From NCBI GenBank assembly GCA_964356355.1, contig CAYHGX010000012.1, positions 1 through 48,737 of the forward strand: a stretch of DNA of 48,737 bases, written 5' to 3'. Shown here in pieces: positions 30,895-39,568 of this stretch (position 1 is its first letter; every line of letters begins with the position of its first letter). Below the pieces are notes generated by a model. It worked only from the letters and a program-made list of their open reading frames with translations, was not told the DNA's origin and made no database searches. Position numbers and translations under genes: made by a program. The stretch is from CAYHGX01 sp964356355 (GTDB lineage Bacteria > Patescibacteriota > Gracilibacteria > UBA1369 > LOWO2-01-FULL-3).

Positions 30895-32427
30895 ATGTCT
30901 ACCGCACGCAAAATTTTTTCCAACGTCGTCTGGCAAGTGCTAGGCAAGTTTGCCGTTGCTGGGCTTGGCATGGCGGTGATTAAGATTTGTACCAACTACC
31001 TTTCAGTGGAGCAGTATGGCGAATACCTAATGGTGTACGAGTTTCTTGCCTTCTTCGGCATTGCCGCCGATCTAGGGCTTTTTACAATTGCTGTACGAGA
31101 AATGTCTAAAAATGAAGAGGACATCCCTAAAATTATCGGCAACATTCTCACTCTTCGCACCATTCTAGTTACAATTACTATGCTGGCAGGCATTGGTCTG
31201 GCCTTCCTTATTCCTCAATATCAGGACACCCGCGTGCCCATTGGTGTGGCCGTGGCTGCAATTACCGTCTTCTTTACAATCCAAAACGGCACGATCACTA
31301 GTGTCCTTCAGGCCAAGCTCAAGATGGGCCAGGCCTCTTTTACTACGGTAATTGCAAAAATATTTTCAGTGAGCTTCATGGCTTACATTGCCTTTTTCGG
31401 TTTTCCAAACGACAAAGAACTCGGCTTCTATATGCTGATTGTGGCTGGTATCTTCGGCGCAATTATCAACTACGCGCACACCCGTTATTACGTTAAAAAA
31501 ATCACTCCCCTCAAGTATCGTTTTGATCTCGACCTCTGGAAAAAAGTGCTTATAACTTCCCTCCCATACGGCATCGCACTTATCCTAAATACTATTTATT
31601 TTCGCATTGGCTCAATGATGATTTTCATGTTGCGCGATCAACAAGAGGTGGGCGTTTATGGCGTAGCTATGCGCATGTTGGAAAATTTTGCCATCATCCC
31701 GCTTTATTTTATGAACTCGGTTTTACCAGTGCTTACCAAGTCTCTTAAGGAAAAAAGCGATCACTACAAGCAGCTAATTAAGCATAGTTTCGACTTTCTT
31801 GCTGCTATGGCGGTTCCTATGGTGGTAGGCGTAGTAGTACTGGCCTATCCCATTATTTTCATTGTGGCCAGTCCGGAATTTCTTTCCCGCACTGCAGAAG
31901 GCTTTTACGGCTCCGATGCAGCCCTGCAAATCCTAATTTTTGCCCTGCTTTTTCAGTTTATCAACATTCTCTTCTCTTTCCTGTTAATAGCACTCGACAA
32001 GCAATCTAAGCTGCTCTATATCAACGCTGGTTGCGTGCTCTTCAACATTATCGGCAACTTCATCGCCATCCCCCTCTATGGCTTTAGGGGAGCCTCATTT
32101 ATGGCCGTTTTAAATGAACTTTTCATGCTGATAGCCTGTTATTTCGTGGCCCGCTACTATCTTAATTTCACTATCAATTTGAAAAATCTTTTCAAAATTA
32201 TCTTCTCTGGCCTGGTAATGGGAGTTATTGTCTATTATCTCCAGCCTATTACTTATATCTATCTGCAAAACTGGAACATCTTCCCCCTCGCGGTACTCGG
32301 GGCCCTTATTTATTTTGCCATCCTTTATTCCACAGGCGTAATCAACAAAGATATTCTCAATCTCCTGAAGAAAGGCTCTGATGAGCCACGCGAAGAGATG
32401 ACAACAGCCGACGAAAGAGTTTTATAA
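30895..32427 (+). CDS. Wzx-like polysaccharide flippase (MATE/MOP superfamily)
   Basis: 510 residues from the ATG at 30895; the in-frame TTG at 30871 is less likely. About 12-14 membrane helices, starting with IFSNVVWQVLGKFAVAGLGM and the conserved LSVEQYGEYL..YEFLAFFGIAADLGL segment of the polysaccharide synthase/Wzx family. It would flip lipid-linked sugars across the membrane for surface glycans, a process in which the glycosyltransferase at 917 and FkbM enzyme at 17020 could also take part. The SLH protein follows 10 bp later, so they may be cotranscribed. Confidence 0.88.
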   Translation: MSTARKIFSNVVWQVLGKFAVAGLGMAVIKICTNYLSVEQYGEYLMVYEFLAFFGIAADLGLFTIAVREMSKNEEDIPKIIGNILTLRTILVTITMLAGIGLAFLIPQYQDTRVPIGVAVAAITVFFTIQNGTITSVLQAKLKMGQASFTTVIAKIFSVSFMAYIAFFGFPNDKELGFYMLIVAGIFGAIINYAHTRYYVKKITPLKYRFDLDLWKKVLITSLPYGIALILNTIYFRIGSMMIFMLRDQQEVGVYGVAMRMLENFAIIPLYFMNSVLPVLTKSLKEKSDHYKQLIKHSFDFLAAMAVPMVVGVVVLAYPIIFIVASPEFLSRTAEGFYGSDAALQILIFALLFQFINILFSFLLIALDKQSKLLYINAGCVLFNIIGNFIAIPLYGFRGASFMAVLNELFMLIACYFVARYYLNFTINLKNLFKIIFSGLVMGVIVYYLQPITYIYLQNWNIFPLAVLGALIYFAILYSTGVINKDILNLLKKGSDEPREEMTTADERVL

Positions 32428-32437
32428 CTATAACATT

Positions 32438-33151
32438 ATGAAAAACAAATTTATCATTTCTTCCCTTCTCGTTTTTTCTTTGATACTTGCAGAAGGTATT
32501 CCGGCCACTTTTGCTGCCTCAAGTTTTAGCGATGTGGGTTCTGATGAAATTTATAAGGACGGAATTGAGTTTTTGAAATCCCAGAATATTGTAAATGGCT
32601 ATCCTGATGGCACTTATAAGCCGGAACAAACCATCAATCGTGCCGAAATGATCAAGATTATTGCCGAGGGTGCCAAAATCTATTTCAAATGGCCAACGAA
32701 TGTATTTGATAACTATGCCAAGCAGAGCTGTTTTACTGATGTGCCGGCTAGCCAGTGGTATACGAAGTATGTTTGCTACGGCAAGGATAAAGGCTGGGTT
32801 GTGGGCTATGATGGCGGGAAAAAATTTAAACCAACTCAAGAGGTAACCTTCGTGGAAGGACTGAAAATTAGCTATAAGGGATTTGGCCTTACTTATACTG
32901 AAACGGGCACTCCGTGGTACAAGGACGTAGTGGATTTTGCCAGCGAAAAAAACTACATTCCTTTTGATATCATCGCGTTCGCCGGCCCCCTCCACCGCAA
33001 CCAAATGGCCGACCTCGTCACCCGCATGATCAAAGAAAACGAGGGCCAGCTCGACAGCTATTTAGGGGCCCGCAAAGACCTCGTAGTCACCTACGAAACC
33101 ATCACGGCGGGCCAGGACCTCACTGAACTAGACGTGGTAGAATTGCCATAG
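32438..33151 (+). CDS. secreted S-layer homology (SLH) domain protein
   Basis: 237 residues. Signal peptide at 1-27 (MKNKFIISSLLVFSLILAEG, cleaved near TFAAS). Three SLH-type repeats follow: FSDVGSDEIYKDGIEFLKSQ with NGYPDGTYKPEQTINRAEM, CFTDVPASQWYTKYVCYGKD with GYDGGKKFKPTQEVTFVE, and a diverged third from TPWYKDVVDFASEKN. SLH domains bind secondary cell-wall polymers. There is no other domain, so it may itself anchor or coat the surface. Placed just after the flippase. Confidence 0.9.
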   Translation: MKNKFIISSLLVFSLILAEGIPATFAASSFSDVGSDEIYKDGIEFLKSQNIVNGYPDGTYKPEQTINRAEMIKIIAEGAKIYFKWPTNVFDNYAKQSCFTDVPASQWYTKYVCYGKDKGWVVGYDGGKKFKPTQEVTFVEGLKISYKGFGLTYTETGTPWYKDVVDFASEKNYIPFDIIAFAGPLHRNQMADLVTRMIKENEGQLDSYLGARKDLVVTYETITAGQDLTELDVVELP

Positions 33152-33276
33152 ACCAACCCAAAAAGCTCTCCCTGTGTAAACTTTTTGCTTGGCTATTTAC
33201 CTATATGTTTTACTCCAGGTGTTTCCAAGCTCTTGAACCATTACGGGGGAGGGGTAGACAGGGGCTGTTAAACGTG

Positions 33277-33305
33277 TTACAGTAGGGTGCTTTAGTAGTT
33301 ATAAT
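33277..33305 (+). promoter_or_regulatory. promoter candidate with TATAAT 8 nt from ATG
   Basis: TTACAG at 33277-33282, 17-bp spacer, TATAAT at 33300-33305; the ATG is at 33314, so transcription would start at about the start codon. Confidence 0.5.
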
Positions 33306-33313
33306 TAAGAAAA

Positions 33314-34801
33314 ATGACATTGAATTTCTTTGACCCAAGAGAGTGCCGCCGCAATGGTGATGTTGATATGGCCAGGGAAGCCTTAAATCATCCCTCCTCT
33401 TTGCCTCCCACGGCAGCAAGAGATTTTGGTCCCGGTACACAACAGTTAGCTGCACTTGCCCATGATACCAATATTATAGAGATAGATGCCCTTCAGCTTG
33501 CCGGTCAACTGAAAAAAGCAGAGTTTACAGAATATATCATTTTGCATCCTGATTCGAAGCGCGTTTCCAGCGAATTGCGCAAAGTTGCTGATACGATCTA
33601 CGCCGCTGCCTTACCCAGAATTCCCGGAGTTATAGCAAAAGCCTACTCAAATAACAGGTTCAGAGATATGAAAACCATCTTGGACTTTTTTGATACAATT
33701 TTGCAGTTTGTAAGTTCTCAGTCATCAGTAAGCGAAATTAGGACGCACCGTGCATTTTTGCTAAATAGATTCATGGATAACTTATTCGAGAAGTTTTCAA
33801 TAGCAATGTTCCATGAGGTAGCAAAGAGCAAGGGTGTTGTAGCAGCAAGAGACTTTTCTGGGAGGCTTAGTACCATTTTACACGGACCAAAGCAGTCTGA
33901 GCCGGCAAAGCCATTTAGAGGCGCCAAAGCACTAAGGAATGTGATAGATGGGCAGTTTATGGTGAGAGAAAATCCTGAGGCCTCTAAGGAAATTTTTGAT
34001 GATTTAACTCAAGATACAGTTGATTTCAACACTCCGGACAACTTTGCAATGATCGAAGATTTTTCCCATCTTAAAAAAATCACGCCAATAAATATAGAAA
34101 CTGCAAATGGGGCGATTTTAATTGAGGAAAGACCAGAAAACAAAAGCGGGAGCATAGTGTGTATTACTGTCTGCTTAAATAAAAAGCGCATAGAAAAGGA
34201 TGGTGAAGCTACGAAATTTCCTCCTAAATATACGATGTCTTTCACTCTCGATAGAAGTTCAGGGATTGTTCTTATTGACGGTACTCAGCAGGCTGCACAG
34301 CTAGTATTAGGCTCCGCTCGTTACAGGGCCTTCAAAAGTTTTGTTTATAAAAAGTTACTGGAAAATTTCACGGAAACAGAGTTCAGTGATGAAGAAGAGC
34401 CGGATGAAGAAGTGGAGATAGAAACGACCATTGATAATGAGAGAGCAGATGCCAGAGAGCAAATTGCTGCTCAGGAGCTTGTTGGGGAGCTTCCCCCGGT
34501 AGCTAAACGTCGCAATCGCAGTAAGCGTGAAATTCAAGCAGAAAACTTCACTCTCGATAATCTACGTGGATTGCAGTGTGACAGAATTCTTGGAGCTCTT
34601 AAAAAAATTCGTGACTACGAGCTTCCAGATGGAGGTAGTCATTACAAGTTTTTCCCACCAAAGCGCGAGGATGTACCCCCGTCCAGTCGTGGACAAGTAT
34701 CCTTTCCCTTTCATTCAGGTGATACCTTAGGCATTAGAATTCTGAAGATCATCATGAGGGAATTAGAAATAACACCTCAAGAGCTTTTCAATGCTTTGTA
34801 G
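33314..34801 (+). CDS. unknown protein with a HicA-like C-terminal domain
   Basis: 495 residues. Residues 1-340 are unrecognised, mixed helix and strand. Residues about 350-415 are a highly acidic then basic linker (DEEEPDEEVEIE, then KRRNRSKRE). The last 75 residues resemble HicA toxins: CDRILGALKKIRDYEL, GSHYKFF with the catalytic-type His in the GSH turn, FPFHSGDTLG and a closing helix RILKIIMRELEIT. HicA is a dsRNA-binding-fold mRNA interferase. No HicB is beside it, so this may be a fused RNA-binding module. The reading is based on pattern recognition and needs a profile search. Confidence 0.6.
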   Translation: MTLNFFDPRECRRNGDVDMAREALNHPSSLPPTAARDFGPGTQQLAALAHDTNIIEIDALQLAGQLKKAEFTEYIILHPDSKRVSSELRKVADTIYAAALPRIPGVIAKAYSNNRFRDMKTILDFFDTILQFVSSQSSVSEIRTHRAFLLNRFMDNLFEKFSIAMFHEVAKSKGVVAARDFSGRLSTILHGPKQSEPAKPFRGAKALRNVIDGQFMVRENPEASKEIFDDLTQDTVDFNTPDNFAMIEDFSHLKKITPINIETANGAILIEERPENKSGSIVCITVCLNKKRIEKDGEATKFPPKYTMSFTLDRSSGIVLIDGTQQAAQLVLGSARYRAFKSFVYKKLLENFTETEFSDEEEPDEEVEIETTIDNERADAREQIAAQELVGELPPVAKRRNRSKREIQAENFTLDNLRGLQCDRILGALKKIRDYELPDGGSHYKFFPPKREDVPPSSRGQVSFPFHSGDTLGIRILKIIMRELEITPQELFNAL

Positions 34802-34807
34802 TGCCCT

Positions 34808-36220
34808 CTACTTCAGCTTCCTCGCCTGCGCGATAAAGGTATTTCCGCGCTCTTTGTAGTCCTTAAATTGGTCAAACGAAGCCGCCGCCGGACTCATTAC
34901 TACTACACTTCCCTCTTCCGCCTCGCTGTACGCCTCTACCACGGCCTGTTCCAAGTTATCCCGTCTCACAATTCTAGTTGGCAGAAGTCCGCCCGTATGC
35001 CCCTTCAAGCGATCAGAAGCCTCCATCAAGGCCCTTTCCATTTTTTCCGCATTCGCACCCATCAAGATCACCGTGCGCAAGCTCGGCTTCTTCAAAATCT
35101 TCTCCGCCCACTCGCTATAATCGGCACCCTTGTCATGGCCGCCGGCAATCAAAATTGTATCATCCACAAAGCTATCTACGGCCGCCATTGAAGTTTCCGG
35201 AGTGGTTGAATATGAATCATTATAATAACGAACCCCGTTCAGCTCCCTCGCAAACTGCAACCTATGTGGCAAATTCTCGAAACCCTTAATCACCTCGCGA
35301 ATCGCACTGTCCTCTATTCCTAGTTCTTTGGCAATTATCATCGCTGGCATCACATTTTCTAGATTATGAGAACCCACCAATCGCATCTCACTCACATCAG
35401 CAATTTTGTGTGACTTTCCGCCCTTAGCATAAAAAATTTCACCATCATGCCCGGCGCCTGCGGCGCCGGCCCACTTCACGTAGGCCCCATCTTCCACCTT
35501 TTCCCTCATACTCACCACGCGCAATTCACCCTTCACCAACGGTTTATAATATTTGAAATATTCGTAGTCCTGATTCAGCACCACCACGCTATCCGCATGC
35601 TGATGCACCAAAAGCTGCTCCTTCGCCTCCATGTATTCCTCGCGATCGGCGTGATAATCCATGTGGTCCACCCCAGTATTTAGTAGCACCGCATATTTCG
35701 GGCTCTTGTGAATATCCTGCAACTGAAAGCTTGAAAGCTCCAGTACCACGAGGCTTTCCCCATTTAACTGATCCAAAAATTCAATTGGAGGGTTACCAAT
35801 ATTTCCCCCAAAAAACAGGTCAGTCCCCGCCTTCCATCCCCCCGCCTTCAGCATCTCATAGATCAAAGTAGAGGTAGTGCCTTTGCCCTTCGTGCCGCTT
35901 ACTCCAACAATCGGACACGGACACTGGTCCACAAAAAAATCGATCGGACTAGTCACCTTCCGGCCCGCACTTTTTGCCAGTTGAATATGCGGATTTAAAT
36001 ATTTAACCCCAGGACTGCGCATGATCACATCAAAATCCTGAACTCCTTCCAGATAGTTCGTCCCCAATTTAGAGGAAACCCCATCCGGTAATTGTTCCCG
36101 CAAGTCCACATTCTGATCCAGCACCGTAATATTCCCATACTGATGCTCCAACAAATACTTGCAAATTGCTTTGCCCTCTATGCCGTACCCTACTATTGCG
36201 ATATTGTCCTGATGTTTCAT
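34808..36220 (-). CDS. murD: UDP-N-acetylmuramoylalanine--D-glutamate ligase
   Basis: 470 residues. IAIVGYGIEGKAICKYL is the N-terminal UDP-binding Rossmann motif, GVSGTKGKGTTSTLIYEM the ATP loop, and LELSSFQLQDI, LNTGVDHMDYH and YYNDSYSTTPETSMAAV the conserved Mur ligase motifs. MurD adds D-Glu to UDP-MurNAc-L-Ala in cytoplasmic peptidoglycan synthesis. A GC hairpin (35451-35469) codes for GAAGAG, a small insert. The start is 9 nt from the -10 box, suggesting a leaderless transcript. Upstream is the divergent RNase J. Confidence 0.94.
   Translation of the reverse strand: MKHQDNIAIVGYGIEGKAICKYLLEHQYGNITVLDQNVDLREQLPDGVSSKLGTNYLEGVQDFDVIMRSPGVKYLNPHIQLAKSAGRKVTSPIDFFVDQCPCPIVGVSGTKGKGTTSTLIYEMLKAGGWKAGTDLFFGGNIGNPPIEFLDQLNGESLVVLELSSFQLQDIHKSPKYAVLLNTGVDHMDYHADREEYMEAKEQLLVHQHADSVVVLNQDYEYFKYYKPLVKGELRVVSMREKVEDGAYVKWAGAAGAGHDGEIFYAKGGKSHKIADVSEMRLVGSHNLENVMPAMIIAKELGIEDSAIREVIKGFENLPHRLQFARELNGVRYYNDSYSTTPETSMAAVDSFVDDTILIAGGHDKGADYSEWAEKILKKPSLRTVILMGANAEKMERALMEASDRLKGHTGGLLPTRIVRRDNLEQAVVEAYSEAEEGSVVVMSPAAASFDQFKDYKERGNTFIAQARKLK
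35451..35469. repeat. GC-rich perfect hairpin inside murD
   Basis: CCGGCGCC, loop TGC, GGCGCCGG. In frame, codes for an AGAAGAG-type stretch between two strands of the ligase. It resembles the GC-rich block in the third femAB insert but could be chance codon composition. Confidence 0.4.
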
Positions 36221-36229
36221 GATGGCTTT

Positions 36230-36254
36230 ATTATAGTGTTAAATCACGTGATTT
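36230..36254 (-). promoter_or_regulatory. murD promoter with palindrome at -35
   Basis: On the minus strand TATAAT at 36230-36235, 9 nt before the murD ATG. A 14-bp perfect palindrome AAATCACGTGATTT (36241-36254) sits just upstream, with the CACGTG core also seen in the repeat palindromes; it could be a regulator site. Confidence 0.5.
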
Positions 36255-36277
36255 GCATAGGTTTTCAGATTCGGTGG

Positions 36278-36306
36278 TTGTAAAATCTGTCCCTATGTGC
36301 TATGAT
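36278..36306 (+). promoter_or_regulatory. promoter of RNase J (TTGTAA-17-TATGAT)
   Basis: TTGTAA at 36278-36283, 17-bp spacer ending TGC, TATGAT at 36301-36306. The ATG at 36357 is 50 nt downstream. Confidence 0.6.
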
Positions 36307-36356
36307 ACCAATGGTAAGCGACCAAAGATTTATATTTTAGTAAAAAGAAATTTACG

Positions 36357-38546
36357 ATGGATCAAATAGACGAATGGTTGAAACGTGCTTTCAACCAAGA
36401 GGATCAGCCTAAAAAGCCCTCTTTAAACGAACCCGGCCAAGGACAACTTAGTCCAAAACCGGCAGTTTCACGGCCCCAGGGCCAAAACCAAACCCCAAGA
36501 CCTCAGCCCCAAAGGCCGGGACAAAGTTCGGGTGGGTTTCGCCCTGCCCAGGCTCAGAGAAGTCCAGCTCAGGCTAGACCCGTTAGCCCAAATGTTCACG
36601 CCCGGCCTAAAAATCCGCCGCGTCCAGCTGGTACTCCCGCTCCTCAAAGAGCGGCAGCGCCACAAGCCGCAAGGCCACAGCACTCTGCCAATGGCCCACG
36701 ACCAAATTCACGTGGCCCACGCAGCCCTCAGGCTGCGCGGACCCAAGGTGCCAAGGCCCCTTACACTAAAAAGCCGGTAGACCCAAACAAGCCGGGTCTC
36801 GCAAAAGGCATAGGCGGCCGCCTCACTATGACTCGGCCCAAAGCCACACCAAAAGCCCCACAACTCACTAATAAAGGCAAGCTCCGCATCATTCCGATCG
36901 GCGGCCTCAACGAAGTTGGCAAAAATATGACAGCCATAGAATACGAAGATGATATTGTGATTATCGACGTCGGTCTTGAATTTCCAAGTGAGGAAATGCT
37001 AGGTATCGACTATGTAATTCCCGATGTTACCTATCTCGAAGACAACAAAAAACGTATTCGCGGTATTCTCATCACCCACGGCCATCTCGATCATATCGGA
37101 GGGCTTCCTTATGTGCTCCCGAGGCTCGATTTCCCGCCAGTTTATGGCACGAAACTCACTATGGGCTTAGTAAAGAAGCGCGTAGATGAGTTTAAACAAG
37201 AAAAGTTAGCAAAATTAAACGTTATCGACCCAGATAAACCGCTTAAACTCGGACAATTCCTCTGTGAATTCTTCCGTGTTGTTCACTCTATTCCCGACTG
37301 CGTAGGTATTACGCTTACCACTCCAGTCGGCAAAGTTGTGCACACCGGCGACTTCAAATTCGATGACACACCAGCCAGAAACATCAACAAGGCCGACATT
37401 CATAAGATGGAAGCTCTTGGAAAGCAAAATGTCCTCGCTCTTTTATGCGAATCTACCAATTCCCTCAAGCCCGGCCACAGTATGTCCGAGCAGGAGGTTG
37501 GTGAAGTGCTTGATGGCTTGGTTAAGGACACAAAAGGTCGCCTAGTTGTGGCCTCATTCTCTAGTCAAATCGGTCGTCTTCAACAGATTTTTGACGCAGC
37601 TGTACGCCACAATCGAAAAGTTTTCATTAGTGGACGAAGTATGCGTGAAAATATTGAAATTTCCGCAAAACTTGGTTACCTCGAATTTCCAAAAGGCCTC
37701 CTCCAGGACGTTAAACGTTATAAAGATGGAGACAACGACCGTGAAACTCTAATTCTCACTACTGGTTCTCAGGGCGAATCAATTTCTGCCCTCACCCGCA
37801 TGGCCTCAAATGAGCACCCACACGTAAAAGTGCGCAAAGGTGACACGATTATCCTTTCTTCATCCCCTATTGTGGGCAATGAAAGGGCGATCGCCACTAC
37901 GATCAATCAGCTCACGATGCAGGGTGCCAAGGTGATTCACAACCAGATGATGGACGTGCACACCTCTGGTCACGGAAAACAGGACGAGCTCGCGAAGATG
38001 ATCAATTACGTGAAGCCAAAATATCTAATTCCAATCCACGGTGAGTACTATATGCGCACCGGACTAGCAGATATGGCAATGGACAAATGCGGAATTCCTG
38101 AGGATAAAATCATCATTGTTCAAAATGGTGAAGTAATTACTGCTCACGACGGAACTGTTCAAAAAACAGCTGAAACCGTTGATAGTAAGTACATTTTGAT
38201 AGATGGTCTTGGTGAAGGTCATGGTGGTTCACAGGTACAGGTAGATCGTGAGATTTTATCTCAAAATGGCGCACTTATCGTGTTGCTCTATATTGCAAAA
38301 CAAAGCCGTCGCCTCACTCGTGATCCCGATGTAGTCTCTCGAGGATTTATCTACATGCATGAGTCTGATGAAATTACGCGTGAGCTAGGCCAAATGGCCA
38401 TGGACGCTTACCGCAAAATCATGGAAAAAAATCCAGGCGCCGAACGCAAAGATATCAAACGCTACGTTCAGCAAAGTCTGGACAAGTATACGCATTCTAA
38501 GCTCGAAAGACGTCCGTTGATTATCCCGCTGCTGGTGGAGGTGTAA
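36357..38546 (+). CDS. rnj: ribonuclease J with long disordered N-terminal extension
   Basis: 729 residues. Residues 1-175 are Pro/Gln/Arg/Ala-rich and probably disordered and RNA-binding; bacterial RNase J is normally about 555 residues. The catalytic part starts at LRIIPIGGLNEVGKNM. The metallo-beta-lactamase motif ITHGHLDHIGG is near residue 240, followed by HTGDFKFDD, the beta-CASP region (VVASFSSQIGRL, SGRSM) and TSGHGKQDEL. The protein ends with the C-terminal domain (DGLGEGHGGSQVQVDREILS). It is a 5' exo- and endoribonuclease for mRNA decay and rRNA maturation. Bidirectional terminator-like palindromes follow. Confidence 0.95.
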   Translation: MDQIDEWLKRAFNQEDQPKKPSLNEPGQGQLSPKPAVSRPQGQNQTPRPQPQRPGQSSGGFRPAQAQRSPAQARPVSPNVHARPKNPPRPAGTPAPQRAAAPQAARPQHSANGPRPNSRGPRSPQAARTQGAKAPYTKKPVDPNKPGLAKGIGGRLTMTRPKATPKAPQLTNKGKLRIIPIGGLNEVGKNMTAIEYEDDIVIIDVGLEFPSEEMLGIDYVIPDVTYLEDNKKRIRGILITHGHLDHIGGLPYVLPRLDFPPVYGTKLTMGLVKKRVDEFKQEKLAKLNVIDPDKPLKLGQFLCEFFRVVHSIPDCVGITLTTPVGKVVHTGDFKFDDTPARNINKADIHKMEALGKQNVLALLCESTNSLKPGHSMSEQEVGEVLDGLVKDTKGRLVVASFSSQIGRLQQIFDAAVRHNRKVFISGRSMRENIEISAKLGYLEFPKGLLQDVKRYKDGDNDRETLILTTGSQGESISALTRMASNEHPHVKVRKGDTIILSSSPIVGNERAIATTINQLTMQGAKVIHNQMMDVHTSGHGKQDELAKMINYVKPKYLIPIHGEYYMRTGLADMAMDKCGIPEDKIIIVQNGEVITAHDGTVQKTAETVDSKYILIDGLGEGHGGSQVQVDREILSQNGALIVLLYIAKQSRRLTRDPDVVSRGFIYMHESDEITRELGQMAMDAYRKIMEKNPGAERKDIKRYVQQSLDKYTHSKLERRPLIIPLLVEV

Positions 38547-38574
38547 ACGGCTTATTAAAAACATTAATTGACCC

Positions 38575-38600
38575 AAAAAGTCTGCACGTGCAGACTTTTT
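38575..38600. terminator. 26-bp perfect palindrome, bidirectional terminator-like
   Basis: AAAAAGTCTGCAC followed directly by its reverse complement, so each strand has a GC-rich stem ending in five T. It lies between the RNase J stop and the convergent 38649-39557 gene, the expected place for a bidirectional terminator. The core TCTGCACGTGCAGA is shared with 15019 and 18559. Confidence 0.7.
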
Positions 38601-38617
38601 CTGTGGCTTGAAAATCT

Positions 38618-38629
38618 GTGCCCGGGCAC
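38618..38629. repeat. short palindrome GTGCCCGGGCAC
   Basis: Perfect 12-bp palindrome 17 bp from the terminator-like one, repeating the paired-palindrome layout of 180-225, 817-895 and 23948-23995. Confidence 0.72.
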
Positions 38630-38648
38630 GGATCCTCCGTGTGAAGCG

Positions 38649-39557
38649 TCAGGCACTAACCACATTCTCAGCCCTTCTCGCCGTATTTATCCTCACAAGT
38701 TGCAAATAAAATCTATCGATAAATTCCTGCACAAATCTTTCCGGATAAACGCACCACGCAGGATCAACTGAAATAGTGTAAATCACGCCCTCGGTTGTTT
38801 CCATATTCTGCCTCACATCAAGCTCTGCCTTCATGCCGTCAAATATTTCACGAATCGTCCGCAGCATAATTATTTTTGCCTCAGCACCCGTATTTCCCAG
38901 GCACTCTCCAAAAGCTCCAAGAATGTCGGCATCCATTGAGTAAATAGTGGGTTTTAAATTACGAATTACGTTTCCAAGATTTACGCTCGCTTGCCGTGGA
39001 TGAAAGAAGGTATCAATATAACTCTCAGGCAGCATTGGGCCAATAATGGCTCCACGCTCTTGCAATTCCTCTCTCAGGAAGGCCGCAAAGATCTCGCTAA
39101 AGGGAGCCAGCGCAGCTAGAAAAGTTTCTATATCACCCAGAGTTGAATCTATCAAAGTTCGAAAAGCTAATAATCGCTCTTCCTCGGAACCAGCTTCCAA
39201 AAAACTCCACATTTGAGCTGTAGTTTCTCTGGCATTATAGTTGCCTCCAAATGCATTTGGCGAGCTGCTACAATGGTCGTAGTGAGCGTCCACGTGCATC
39301 ACGCGGTTACCGTCCATCGGGATCGCTCCACACGCCATGGCTTGGGCAATAAATGGTGAAACTTCCCCATGCGGCCCCACAATATAGCAATCCCCTCGTT
39401 GCACAAACACGTCAGCTAATTCTTGATGATGTGCAAAATGCTGCATCGTGCCCTCGGCAGTTAACAGTACGCCGCCTTTAGCAATTTTTATGCTATTACA
39501 TGCCGCATCCGCCAGGCCTCTTGCATGATCCACCCCAACTGTTCCTAACGTACGCAT
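38649..39557 (-). CDS. UPF0489/arginase-like metal-site protein
   Basis: 302 residues. VMHVDAHYDH (D90, H92, D94, H95) and YSMDADIL (D209, D211), with a later ISVDP (D265), look like the metal ligands of the arginase/deacetylase fold, and the HVDAHxD pattern resembles the UPF0489 family. Some UPF0489 relatives are peptide arginases that turn Arg to ornithine; whether this one does is not known. It begins 11 bp after the stop of the 437-residue gene, so the two form an operon and may act together. Family placement is tentative. Confidence 0.55.
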   Translation of the reverse strand: MRTLGTVGVDHARGLADAACNSIKIAKGGVLLTAEGTMQHFAHHQELADVFVQRGDCYIVGPHGEVSPFIAQAMACGAIPMDGNRVMHVDAHYDHCSSSPNAFGGNYNARETTAQMWSFLEAGSEEERLLAFRTLIDSTLGDIETFLAALAPFSEIFAAFLREELQERGAIIGPMLPESYIDTFFHPRQASVNLGNVIRNLKPTIYSMDADILGAFGECLGNTGAEAKIIMLRTIREIFDGMKAELDVRQNMETTEGVIYTISVDPAWCVYPERFVQEFIDRFYLQLVRINTARRAENVVSA

Positions 39558-39568
39558 AGACGCCTTTA

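Noticed and set aside
33152..33313. RNA gene in the gap before the HicA-like gene
   Set aside because: No cloverleaf or conserved RNA could be traced; only promoter-like sequence is visible.
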